A stretch of 64,000 bases of DNA from NCBI RefSeq assembly GCF_030272615.1, contig NC_081412.1, positions 667,805,852 through 667,869,851 of the forward strand, given 5' to 3'. Origin of the DNA: Cryptomeria japonica (taxonomy: Eukaryota; Streptophyta; Pinopsida; Cupressales; Cupressaceae). Position 1 is the first letter of the stretch; every line of letters begins with the position of its first letter. Of this stretch, positions 47,173-58,414 are shown in pieces. The position numbers were made by a program, and so were the translations under genes. A model generated the notes under the pieces. It had not been told where the DNA came from. It made no database searches and worked only from the letters and a program-made list of their open reading frames with translations.

Positions 47173-48049
47173 TTGCCTCAGGTGCAAATCCTCGTGACAA
47201 CACTTATCATTTCAAATATGTTAGATATTTATTTGCACTATTTTCATTCATATGATGATGCATTTTATTATGATGATTATGGATTTAGTATGGAAGAACT
47301 TGATGAGGCTCTTGATGAGCTCCTCTACCCTAAATCTTCTAAACCAACATTTTGCCAAAGACTACTCAACATAGTCACTATGCCATTTCGTAGTGATGAT
47401 GAAGATAAGCTGAATGAATCTTCCCATGAAGTCATAATTCCTATCAAGTCATCTTCCAAATCTAGTAACATGGTGGTTTATAACAACCCTCTTTATGATG
47501 ACTTGTCTCCTTTTGAATCCAAACCTAACCCCTTTAGTAGACATGACCATGCCATGCTAGATGATGCTTTTAATGATTTTATGTCTATTATAGATTCTTT
47601 AAACAATGATCACACGTCTAAGAGGTTAATTAGCATGATAAATGTGAATGAACATAACTTTCAAACACCTCATAGTAAACCTCTCTTTATGGTTCAAGGT
47701 GATAGTCCTTCTCCACCATCACAACCTCTTAACAAGCCTCTCTTTGTGGTTCAAGGTGGCTATAGTAATGGTGCCTTTTTCATTCCTAACAAACCTATTA
47801 TTATCGTGCAAGGAGGATATCCCACCAAGAGTCCTTATGAGTATGCTAAACAAATTACTAGAGAGAGTTACAATTTAGTTTCTCATACATATAATACAAG
47901 AAACAATAGGCAACCTAATCCTTCTTCGGTTATTCCATTTTCACTTCCTACTTCTCAACTTATTCTTCCACAAGCACCTCGTATTTCACAAAATCTTGGT
48001 AAGGAGTATGGCCTTATCGAACAACTTAAAGCTACTCCTGCCAAGATAT
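47173..48049 (+). pseudogene. Element C polyprotein, linker before protease
   Basis: An open frame of about 292 codons, cut at its end by element D. It starts with hydrophobic sequence; from about residue 20 it is acidic (MEELDEALDELLYP). Three repeats of the form KPLFMVQG/KPLFVVQGG/KPIIIVQGG lie at about residues 170-220. The last part (SYNLVSHTYNTRNNR, then YGLIEQLKATPAKI) matches the segment that precedes the protease in this group of plant gypsy elements. The frame resumes after D at 55770. No capsid is visible upstream. Confidence 0.7.
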
Positions 48050-49243
48050 TGTAGCGTCCTAAAATTGCGACACTTGCAATTTCGACTGCATTTGGGTCTT
48101 CACGATGGCGACGCAACACTGAACCTGAATGGAGACCCCAAAACTTGTTCATGACATCAAAAACTGCATTTTCCAGCACCCTGGCCTAATCCTCCTTGGA
48201 CCCCGCTATCCCTGGAGGTGGGACCATGGCGCCCAACGCCCTGGTCCCTGGCCCTATTTTGGGCCCGGTCTCTTTTGGGGCTTCGGGTCTTTATGTTTGC
48301 AATTTGGAAAATAACCTTCCTAGGTCGGCCTAAGGTCGGAAAAATCAGTCTATCAACCCTAATAGACAAGTATATAAACTACATTTCCTCTCCCATTTTG
48401 AGGAGGAAGGACATATGTGTAGAAGACGCCGAAACGACATTCAAGCATTCAAGCATTCTTTCAAGCAAATTGATCATTCTAAGTCTCCATTCAAGGCTAA
48501 GTGTTGCATTCAAGACAAGGATTCAACCATTGAAGAGGAGATCACACACCAACATACAACATACAACATACAACAACATTTACACCTTCGCATGTAAGAA
48601 TACAAACATTCTTACAACAAGGTACTAGTACTTGTTTTGCATTACAGTCATTTACATTTACAGCATTCTCATTTCTTGGTTAATTCCAAAACCAGGGTTT
48701 GACCTAAGGGAAAACCCCTAATCCCTAACCCCCCAATCATCTTCGCTTTTCTGTGTGTAGGTTGCAGGTATGTGGCTGTAATTGAAGATTTGGAATCCTT
48801 GTGCAGAGATGAACAGATCCCCCTTCATTTCGCGGATTTTTCGGAGGACCGTGTGCACGCTGGGCGCCATCGTCCCGTCAACTTTCGCTCAAATTTGCAG
48901 AACAACACCGTCTCAACATTTCACTGCTAATTCCAGGTCCGCAGCTTCATCCTATATCCCTATCTCAGTTTATAAGTGAATCTTTCTCACTTTTCATGCA
49001 TTCCTAGCTTAATCATTCTATCTACATTCTTTACAAAAGAGGGTAGCCTTGCTGTCTTAACCCTTGAAACTCATTTAGAATCCAATCTTGCATTGTGTGG
49101 GATTGGATCTTGTGGGTTTCAACCCCTCTTTTGAATGTAAAGTCTCTCCTAAGTGAAAACCGTCAACCCTAGTGACCTCCTTCCCCTCTCCTCGGAGTGG
49201 TGGGGGGAACACTTAGGGTTCGCTCGCGATTTTCCGCTTTACA
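48050..49243 (+). repeat. 5' LTR of element D
   Basis: 1194 bp. It contains a 27-nt near-palindrome (48221-48247; GGACCATGGCG arm pairing with CGCCCTGGTCC) and a GGACCGTG hairpin with an internal GTGCAC (48846 on). A TATATAA at 48370-48376 is a possible TATA box. The 136-codon frame at 48218-48628 recurs in the other LTR only because the LTR is duplicated; no domain is present. Confidence 0.95.
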
Positions 49244-49246
49244 TTT

Positions 49247-49260
49247 TGGTGAACCCAACG
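49247..49260 (+). other. Primer-binding-like site of element D
   Basis: TGGTGAACCCAACG, three bases after the LTR end, identical to that of element B. Confidence 0.75.
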
Positions 49261-50425
49261 TGAACATCCTTTCTAATTATTCATGGTTAGATCTGAAAAA
49301 TTGGCTTCCTTGATTACATTTCCATGTTTGATCTTTTGCAAATTTTAGAGGTTAATTGCATAAAAACCCTAAATTTTCTTTTTAGTAATTAAGCTTGTGA
49401 AATGTTTAATTGTTAATGCTTGTTTTAGATCTACCCTTCTATTACAAATTGTCAATTCATATCTGTGCTTTAATTTTGAAAATTAAGTGGTTAAGTGTCA
49501 AAACCCTAATTTTTAAAACTCTCTTGATTCAACCTTTGACCAACAATTTCACTGATCAAAACATTTCCAAATCAGCTGTAACTTTGGATTCCGCAATAAA
49601 ATCATAATATCTTTCATCCCTGAAAATTTGGAAAAAAGTTGCGAGGACCGTGTGCACTCCGAGCGCCATCGTCCCTGACATTTTTTTCAAAATTTCGGGA
49701 GTTAGATCTTACTGTATTTTTCTGCTAAAATCCAAAATTTTGGCTGATTTTATCAATTCTAACACTTTCAAAATTAAAGTCAAAGTTGGTCTAGGGATTG
49801 CTTGGATTAAAGCTTCTAATCATTCAAAAATTATTGAAATTGAAATTTTGTGTCAAAATTGTGTTCTTACTGTCCTAAATCTGAAAAGTGTGTTGGCGTT
49901 CATTCAAAATTTCAGTGCTTTATTCAAATTCTTGCAATTTGGGACTTTTGAAATTAAGTGTTTAATTACACCAACTTTGATTTCCGCTTTCAAAATCAAA
50001 TTTTGCGTGCAATTGAGTCAACTTTTAAATTTCAAAACTTGCATTGCTCTTAGTATTCCCTCTAAAATCATAAAATTCAAAATTTCAGTTTCCATCTCTT
50101 TTTCAAAATTCAAATTTTGCATTTTCCAACAATCTGGGTAGGGTTCAATTTTGAGATTGCAACTTTAATTTGGCCTATCTAGAGATCGTAAAATCACTCA
50201 ATTTTTTTAGATTAGCTTTAAAATCATCATAACTTTCATCCCTGAAAATTTCAAAAAAAAGTTGCGAGGACCGTGTGCACCCCGAGCGCCACGGTCCCTG
50301 ACATTTTTTCCGAAATTTCGGGAGATTGTCGTGATTGCATTGAATAGCTTAAATCTAGAAGATTGGCTGATTTTATTGAAATTTGCTACCTCTAAAATTC
50401 AAAATCTTCTCTCCCTCTCTAGTGC
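49261..50425 (+). other. Leader of element D with repeated GGACCGTG hairpins
   Basis: Non-coding leader with two related blocks. Each has GAGGACCGTGTGCAC, then GCGCCA(T/C)(C/G)GTCCC, then ACATTTTTTC and AAATTTCGGGAG: 49645-49674 and 50268-50297. In the second the arms GGACCGTG (50268-50275) and CACGGTCC (50290-50297) pair perfectly around a 14-nt loop, and GTGCAC (50275-50280) is self-complementary. A third relative is in each LTR. The hairpin is analogous in place and form to a retroviral dimer initiation hairpin; that role is inference. The 163-codon frame at 49650-50141 overlaps it and is not considered real. Confidence 0.65.
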
Positions 50426-53400
50426 ATGAGTTTTACAACAATAAGCCCTACTTACACTATTCCCGTTAGACGAAGCCTTAGAATTAAGTCTTTCCAAGGT
50501 TTAATTACTGAGGAGATGGAACCTAATTTGCATGGCCTCTTTAACGAGGACACGGGTAATTCCTCTTTTCCTCTTAATGATGAAGAAGCTCTCCATGAGG
50601 TTTCTGTAGAACAACTTTCGAAATTGGATAACCAATTTGATGATTTTCGACAATGGATGTCTCAAGAATACCCCGATAGTCAAGCTCTTCCTTTAATTGA
50701 GGGTCTAAAACATATGCTTCAAAGTGATAAGAATGGAATTGATATTTTGCATGGTATTGCACACATTGTGGATTCGAATGTGATGCCTATGAAGAGTTGT
50801 GCTGAAACTTTAAATTATACACAACCTCCTACTCAAGTCAATCATTCTATTCCTTTGACAACTTCTATTGCTAGCATACCTACCTTTACATCAAACATAA
50901 TGACAACTTCTATACAGGACATTCCTCCTATGATCACCAGTCATGGGGGCAATCCTTCCTCTTCAATTAACCCTCTGCCTGCATTCAATCTGACTTCTTC
51001 ATTCATTCCTTCAATGAGTGTTCCTATTACATCTCCACAAATGAACATGACACAAGGGGGCAATTCATTCAACCATTCCATTCCTCCTTGTAGTGTTCCT
51101 CCTTTCCAATCCTCTCCTATGACTAATTATCATAGTGTCCCGCCACCTTACTCTCTACCTTCTTTCAATAGCATAACACCTCCATCTCAATCTAACACAT
51201 CTAATATGAACTCTTCGACTGAAGCGACCATTAATAATCTTGCACAAACTGTCTCTTCTTTACAGCAACAAATTGCCTCTATGAATCAATCTAAGTTTAG
51301 TGTGCCCACATTTGATGTTGCGAGCCCACTTTCTCTTGACATTGTTTGAGCTATCCCTCCTAAACATGTTGAAATCCTGCATTTGGAGCTTTATAATGGT
51401 AAAGGTGATCCTCTAACACATGTTAAGACTTTTCAAACAATATGTACCGATTTTGCTTATGACCAAAGGTTGCTTGCAAAACTGTTTACTAGAACATTAA
51501 GAGATAAAGCCCTACAATGGTATGCTCGTTGCCTTCTTATTCTATTACCTCTTTTAAACAACTTGCAAATGCTTTTATCCAACAATTTCAAAACAATATA
51601 AGTCCTAAAGTTACTTTGATTGATTTAATGCATTGTAAACAAGGTGTTAAAGAAAAAGTGACTGATTTCATTGGTAGATATAAGCATTTGTATGCTCAAA
51701 TTTCTTTTCCAGTGCCTGACAATGATATTCAAAGAATCTTTATTTCTAATTTACAAAAAGATATTCGAGACAAACTTCTATTTTCTGAGTTTACTTCTTT
51801 CCAACAGTTGTGTGCAACTCTTCACAATTATCAACTGACTGTGAGTCAAATGGAACAATCACATCCTATGGCTCCGAGTGATAAGGGTGATAGTAGTCAA
51901 CAACCATTTGGGAAGTTTAAACTGAACAGAGAGTCCGTTAAGTTCAATGAAAACATCATCAACAACAATGTGAATGCAACATCAGGTGTGCCTCCTATTT
52001 CTAAGTTTTTCAAGAAAGAAAGAAAGTTTACTCCTTTGAATGAATCATTGCATAGTATTATGAATAAGTTATTGGAACAAAATGTGCTTACTCTTCCTCC
52101 TATAAGGAAAATCGATCCTACAAAGATTAATTCACCCTATTTTGATAACAAATCTTTTTGTCAATTTCATCGTCAACCTGGGCATGATACTGAAAAATGT
52201 TTTGCTTTAAAGGGTAAAATTCAAGATTTGATTGCTAATAATACTATCTCTGTTTCTGGAGTGAATGATAAAGGCAATACATCTGTAGCTCCTCCTAACC
52301 AAAATCTTCAAATTTTTACTGATCCATTACCTTCTCATACCTCTAATGCGATTGAGGCTAATGATTCCTCTTTCTCATCTGATGGTCTTGTGTCTATGAC
52401 TCCGAATGTGATTAACTTTGTAGAGCAGCAAGAAAACCCTAAAGAACCTTCCATCACATTTGATTCTAGTGAAACTATCAGGGCACCTGATGGTCCTTTA
52501 TATATAGTTGCAAAAGTCAAGAATACACCTTGCCGTGGAGTGCTTATTGATCCTTCGTGCATGGTTAATGTTATTATTGAAGAATTCCTTTTTACTTTGC
52601 AATTGAATCAAGTGATCTATGACAAAACAAATGTGGTTGTGAAATTATTCGATGCATTTTCTTCTCCTGCAATTGGTTCTATTACATTACCTATTGAGGT
52701 CCATAACAAATCCCTTGATGTGAACTTTGCTATTATTCCTTCATCCGAACAATTTTGTGTGAAGCTTGGCTATCCTTGGCTATCTTCCATGAAAGCTATT
52801 GCTTCTCCTATTCACAAGTGTTTGAAATTTCCCCATAATGGTGAAGTTGTTACTGTCAATCATAGTCTCTTTAAAACAGCTGAAAGAACTTCTAGCATTC
52901 CTATTGATTATTTTTGGCCTAAACAATTCCAATCTCTTCCACCGCGAAGTGATCATCTTTTCAAATCTTATCTAAAGTGGAAAACAGATATGATCCTATC
53001 TTTAAGTGAACCTAGAACACCCAAACTTGATATTCCTATCGTTCTTGAGAAGGAAGTTATTCCTTTGAAAGATAAAACTAATGTCTTTCCTCAAGAAGAT
53101 TCTCAACCCATTCCTATGGATGTGACTATGTCTATGTCTAATAAACTTTCTAAAAGTAGGCCTATACCTCCTCATCATGATGGACTTGGTCTCCTTCCTA
53201 AACCAAATATTCCTCCTTTATACAGAGTAGTTCCTCCTCCTTCCTTTTATAGAGAGAAGAGACCTTCCTCTTCTCCTATTATCCAGCCTAAGAGACCACA
53301 ACCTAAACACCCAAGTGATAAGGATGAGAACATTCCTCCTCCTCAATCTTCTCCACTTCCTACTAAGACTAGACGAAATCATTTTGTGCGTGAACGCCGA

Positions 53401-53832
53401 CGAAAGCGTCGTCTTAGAGCTCAAGCAGCTGCTTCTCAAACTTTGCAATCCCCAAAAACACCTTCAACAAGCATTATTCCATTTTCTCCAAAATCTCCTA
53501 AACATAAGATGCATGATGGTCTTGATCCTGTGCGAGTTAAAGATCCTATTTTTATAAATCTTGATGATGATATAGATGAAAATGTTACTTCTCTTGCTTC
53601 TGATAGTGAATATGAATATGTTGATGTTGATAACCATTTATCTAACGAATTTTCTAAAGCACTTATCCTAGCTCCTAGACAAGAACAACGTGGCTTGGAA
53701 CATAAACATAGCCCTTGTTTGGATCTTGTGATAGCTCCATCTGCTGTGTTGAATGTTCCTCCTCTAGCATGTTCCCTGCCTTCCCGAAACATTGATCAGC
53801 AAGATCGGGGGGTAGATGACGTGCTAGACTAG
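50426..53832 (+). pseudogene. Gag and protease-like polyprotein of element D
   Basis: One long coding track of about 1135 codons, broken twice. Codons 1-307 (50426-51349) are Ser/Pro/Thr-rich and end in an in-frame TGA. The same frame continues with HVEILHLELYNGKGDP and the gag capsid start, then near 51520 the frame changes and runs 771 codons to 53832. In that part: capsid C-half (FIGRYKHLYAQISF, IFISNLQKDIRDKLL), a finger FCQFHRQPGHDTEKC near residues 214-228, and a retropepsin-like domain at about 325-440. The active-site triad there reads D-P-S (VLIDPSCMVNVI), and GYPWLSSMKAIAS ends the domain. The last 250 codons are Pro/Ser/Arg-rich. No RT follows. Confidence 0.85.
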
Positions 53833-54560
53833 TTCATTAGCATAGCAGACTCTCTCCTCCTCTCTTTTGTTACTTCTTCTATGTGTTATTCTCATTCTTC
53901 TATTCATTGTCCTTAGTGTTGTCTACTTGAGGATGATGCAAAGCATTGAGATCTCTTTTGGTCTCTCTCATGTTGACTCAAAAGACACATGTGTTCCCTT
54001 CTTCTAGGTGACCTTCCTTGATTGGGGAATGAAGAACAATTATGCATACATACATATGATATACATGAATTATCATACAACATACTGACCCCAAGGAAAG
54101 TGAAGTCACCTTGTGCTTTGTGTTTTGTGTCTATTATCCTTGGGTTTTTCTCACACTTGGGGGCTAAATCTTTGTGATAACGTGCTCCTTTCCCTTCTCA
54201 TTTCTTATTTGTATCACTACCTTAAATCAATCACCCCCGTTGAGGTGTGTGCGATCGCTTTAACGTAGGGGGGCATACACCCCGTCTATCTCTTCAAGAT
54301 ACTTGAAAATTTCTTGGCGAACTTAGCTTTGCCTTGAAAATTTTTGGTATTTCTCTTGCATGACTCATAGTGAGGGAACCTTACTACTGATAGTCATGGT
54401 TCTCCCTCGTGATCTTCCCTTTTACTTTGTCAATCGAAGTCGTAAGATCCTTAGTCCACTGGGGGCTTGGTGTATCTTGCCTCCTTGACATGGTGAAAGT
54501 CTTTCAATGTTGTTTCCTTGTACTTTACCGAAAGTATGAGCGTATGCTTATACTCCCGCT
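53833..54560 (+). other. Non-coding 3' interior of element D
   Basis: About 730 bases, CT-rich, no coding similarity. An inverted pair TAGGGGGGCATACACCCCGTC lies near 54267-54286. It resembles in composition the longer tail of element B. Confidence 0.5.
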
Positions 54561-54575
54561 AAAGTGGGGGCTAAA
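54561..54575 (+). other. Polypurine tract of element D
   Basis: AAAGTGGGGGCTAAA, immediately before the 3' LTR; one base different from that of element B. Confidence 0.88.
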
Positions 54576-55769
54576 TGTAGCGTCCTAAAATTTCGACACT
54601 TGCAATTTCGACTGCATTTGGGTCTTCACGATGGTGACGCAACACTGAACCTGAATGGAGACCCCAAAACTTGTTCATGACATCAAAAACTGCATTTTCC
54701 AGCACCCTGGCCTAATCCTCCTTGCACCCTACTGTCCCTGGAGGTGGGACCATGGCGCACAGCACCTTGGTCCCTAGCCCTATTTTGGGCCCGGTCTCTT
54801 TTGGGGCTTCGGGTCTTTATGTTTGCAATTTGGAAAATAACCTTCCTAGGTCGGCCTAAGGTCAGAAAAATCAGTCTATCAACCCTAATTGACAAGTATA
54901 TAAACTACATTTCCTCTCCCATTTTGAGGAGGAAGGACATAGGTGTACAAGACGCCGAAACGGCATTCAAGCATTCAAGCATTCTTTCAAGCAAATTGAT
55001 CATTCTAAGTCTCCATTCAAGGCTAAGTGTTGCATTCAAGACAAGGATTCAACCATTGAAGAGGAGATCACACACCAACATACAACATACAACATACAAC
55101 AACATTTACACCTTCGCATGTAAGAATACAAACATTCTTACAACAAGGTACTAGTACTTGTTTTGCATTACAGTCATTTACATTTATAGCATTCTCATTT
55201 CTTGGTTAATTCCAAAACTGGGGTTTGACCTAAGGGCAAACCCCTAATCCCTAACCCCCCAATCGTCTTCGTTTTTCTGTGTGTAGGTTGCAGGTATGCG
55301 GCTGTAATTGAAGATCTGGAATCCTTGTGTAGAGACGAATAGATCCCCCTTCGTTTTGTGGATTTTTCGGAGGACCGTGTGCACGCTGGGCGCCATCGTC
55401 CCGTCAACTTTCGCTCAAATTTGCAGAACAGCGCCGTCTCGACATTTCACTGCTAATTCCAGGTCCGCAACTTCATCCTATATCCCTATCTCAGTTTATA
55501 AGTGAATCTTTCTCACTTTTCATGCATTCCTAGCTTAATCATTCTATCTACATTCTTTACAAAAGAGGGTAGCCTTGCTGTCTTAACCCTTGAAACTCAT
55601 TTAGAATCCAATCTTGCATTGTGTGGGATTGGATCTTGTGGGTTTCAACCCCTCTTTTGAATGTAAAGTCTCTCCTAAGTGAAAACCGTCAACCCTAGTG
55701 ACCTCCTTCCCCTCTCCTCGGAGTGGTGGGGGGAACACTTAGGGTTCGCTCATGATTTTCCGCTTTACA
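54576..55769 (+). repeat. 3' LTR of element D
   Basis: 1194 bp, partner of the 5' LTR. The differences are concentrated in the 27-nt near-palindrome (54747-54773), where both arms changed while GGACCA/TGGTCC at the ends is kept. Confidence 0.95.
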
Positions 55770-55774
55770 GATAT

Positions 55775-56262
55775 ATCTTTGAGATCTAATTCAAACTTCA
55801 TCCATGCATCATGTAATGTTACAAGATGCCTTAAAAACTATATATGTCACACCTGTAGTGACACCTAAGAATATGGCTTCTTTGATTGACTCTATGATGA
55901 CACCTAAAGCTCAAATTGTATTAACACAAGATGAATTACCCTCTCATGAGGTTCAACACCAATATGATCCTCTTATGATTGTTTTCCTTATTAATGGTAA
56001 TTCTATAAGATGAACCCTTGTTGACAATAGTTTTGTCCTTAATGTTTGTAGTGTTATTTTAGCACATAATATTAAGGTGGACACATCTCTTATTAAACCA
56101 AATTATCTTACTATTTGTGGCTTTGATAATGTTGCCAGGTCTTTGTTAGGCATTATAACCTTACCTGTTAAGGTAGGACCTGTTATTTTACCCACACCTA
56201 TACATGTCATGCCCAATAATTTGACCTACAATCTTTTGTTAAGACGACCATGAATTCATAGT
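55775..56262 (+). pseudogene. Protease-like region of element C
   Basis: Resumes the element C frame after D. A segment with MLQDALKTIYV and then LMIVFLINGNSIR leads to TLVDNSFVLNVCS, the place of the aspartic protease active site; the triad reads D-N-S, lacking the usual Gly. VARSLLGIITLPVKVG and LTYNLLLRRP complete the domain, followed by HSMQAIASTLHRQVKF. In-frame stops are at 56012 and 56252. Inactive. Confidence 0.78.
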
Positions 56263-57096
56263 ATGCAAGCTATTGCTTCTACCTTACATAGGCAAGTTAA
56301 ATTCATTTACAACAATAAGATGTATACTTTGTTTTCTAATACTAATTTACAAGATTGGTTGCAAACATCATCTTCTAAGTCTTCTTCAACTACTTCTAAT
56401 TCTTCTTTAAATAGTCCTACTTCCTTAAGTACTCCTAGTGATTCCAATACTCTATATTATTCTTCCACTCAAATCGAATCACTATCTTCTCCCAAAGAGA
56501 CTTCTTCTCTTCAAGAAGAACTCTTAGGTGATGATTGGGGGTCTTTAGAATTTACACCTACCTTTGTAGGAGAATATAAGGTCCCTCCAAGAGAACTTAA
56601 GATTGAAAAGGAGAAAGGCATGGATGAACGTAAAAAGCAACTCACATTGTCTAAGCAATTAAGTAACAACTTCATAGCCGCTTCAAAATCTACACCCCTA
56701 TCTACTTCTTATACTTCTACCGATTATGACATTCAGAGATATGAGACCCCACCTTCCCTCATAGAAATGTCCACTCTTTATGGTCCTGGTTTCCACATCT
56801 TAGCTAAGAGTGGATATAATGGCAATGGTTGTGATTCTCAAGAACAAGGGATAAAAGTTCCTTTAGAGAATAATGCTCATGAAACATATTTTGAACTTGG
56901 ATATAATCCCTTTAAACCCACCAAAGCTTCTAAGGGACCATCCCTTAATGTCAAAGTAATTTTCTCTTCTTCCAACTCACTTTCATTAAAACATCCTGAA
57001 TACATCAAGTATGAATCCCATTCACCTTCCTTGGATATCTTCTCTAAGGATGATTCCTTGGCTGAGTTTTTAGGAGCATATGATAGCCTTCTTTAA
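56263..57096 (+). pseudogene. Element C linker with G-patch-like segment
   Basis: A 277-codon open frame. Residues 1-33 complete the protease-domain end (STLHRQVKFIYNNKMYTL). Residues 34-175 are Ser/Thr-rich. About residues 176-205 form a G-patch-like segment, GFHILAKSGYNGNGCDSQEQ, in which the usual GLG is GCD. The rest is polar. The G-patch is a glycine-rich RNA-binding motif found between protease and RT in some plant gypsy elements; element B carries a better preserved one. Confidence 0.75.
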
Positions 57097-58167
57097 TATT
57101 ACCATGATCGTGGATTTTTTTATTGTTTGAATGCTGAAGCATACTTTAGGATAGATTTTGAATTAACTAAAGATAACGATGAGATGACACATGAATTCCA
57201 TCAACCAATGGATATTTCACAACAAAGCAACCTTATTGTGAGTGATACCGTTGATGTCAAGATGGATCCTTGTAATGAGGAGAAAATTATAAATATTGGG
57301 AAATGTCTAACTCATTAGGAACAAAGAGAATACTCTGAATTACTACATGGTTTTCCTGAGATATTTGCTTGGATATATTCTGACATGCTTGACATTGATC
57401 CTAAAATTGTTACTCATCGCATTTTCCTAATTCCATATGCTAAACTTGTGAAGCAAAAAATTAGGAAGATGAATCCCAAGATAGCTTTACTTGTTAAAGT
57501 TGAGATCATAAAAGCTCTTAGATGTTGGATTCATTCACTCTAAATTGATTATTCCCCTTGGATTTTGAATATTGTTGTCATTGCTAAGGGTGATAACAAA
57601 CTTTGGATGTGCACCGACTTTCAAGATCTCAATAAAGCTTCCTTGTAACATTGATATAATAATAGATTCTACTGCTGGTCATGCTTTGTTATCCTTTATG
57701 AATGGTTTCTTAGGATACATTCAAATCTTTATCAATCCTCAAGATCAATTCAAAACTACTTTTACTGCACCTTGGGGTATGTTTTGTTGGGTTATGATGC
57801 CTTTTGGGTTGAAAAACACTGGCACTACCTATAAATGTGCTATGACCCTTATCTTTCATGATTCCATAAAATCTTAAAGTATTACATAGATGACATCTTA
57901 GCTAAGTCTATATCTCATCAAGACCATGTTAAGATCCGTCACCAAATCTTCATAAGAATTCATAAATACAACATGCGCTTGAATCCCCAAAAATATGGTT
58001 TTGGCGTGGATAGTGGAAAAATATTAGGGTTCATAGTCTTACATCATGGTATTGAGGTGGATACGAATAAAATAGATTCCATAGCTAGCATGCCACCTCC
58101 TTGAAACATCTCTCAATTATGAAGTTTACAAGGAAAGATCCAAGCTATTCGTAGGTTTGTTTCACAA
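57097..58167 (+). pseudogene. Reverse transcriptase of element C, truncated
   Basis: Plus-strand Ty3/gypsy RT with several stops and frame changes: FPEIFAWIYSDM and DPKIVTHRIF before the domain, DYSPWILNIVVIAKGDNKLWMC at 57551-57610, DFQDLNKA, TTFTAPWGMFCWVMMPFGLKN near 57760-57815, and the catalytic YIDD box (57883-57894). Then LGFIVLHHGIEVD follows, and QGKIQAIRRFVSQ at the end. It breaks off at about 58167 where a copia LTR fragment begins. RNase H and integrase of C are not in the window and should lie to the right. Confidence 0.88.
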
Positions 58168-58414
58168 TGTTAGGAATTGCATGCAGAAAATATCAATTAT
58201 ATGTAGATAAATATTAAACACATGAATAAAAAACACAAATAATAATAGAGAGGATAAAATTTTAATGTGGTTCACCCAAATTCAGGCTACATCCACCAAA
58301 CAGAGAGTCCAATATTATTATCCAGTAAATTGAACTGATTACAACCAACAATCCCTTGCAACTCAATACCGCTACAAAATGCTACAAAATTATCTACAGA
58401 AAACCCTAACCCTT
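58168..58414 (-). mobile_element. Copia LTR fragment L
   Basis: Starts TGTTAGGAATTGCATGC directly after element C's RT and is truncated by LTR H at 58415. Its layout (a GTGGTTCACCC-like word, followed by CAATATTATTA, a GATTACAACC word and AACCCTAACCC) resembles the left part of the copia LTR at 60763. That LTR is on the minus strand, so L is probably the 3' end of a copia LTR on the minus strand. Confidence 0.5.

Larger units (their letters stand above)
48050..55769 (+). mobile_element. LTR element D, gag/protease-like only
   Basis: A complete 7720-bp element with LTRs of 1194 bp each (48050-49243 and 54576-55769), TGTAGCGTCCTAAAATT to CCGCTTTACA, and a perfect target duplication GATAT (48045-48049, 55770-55774). 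By eye the LTRs differ at about 36 positions (near 3%), mostly transitions, so this is among the younger insertions here. The interior holds a leader, a gag/protease-like frame (50426-53832) and a non-coding tail. Reverse transcriptase, RNase H and integrase are missing. It sits inside related element C. Confidence 0.95.

Noticed and set aside
48218-55154. A 136-codon frame present twice (48218-48628 and 54744-55154)
   Set aside because: The apparent conservation is the duplication of the D LTR; the protein has no domain.
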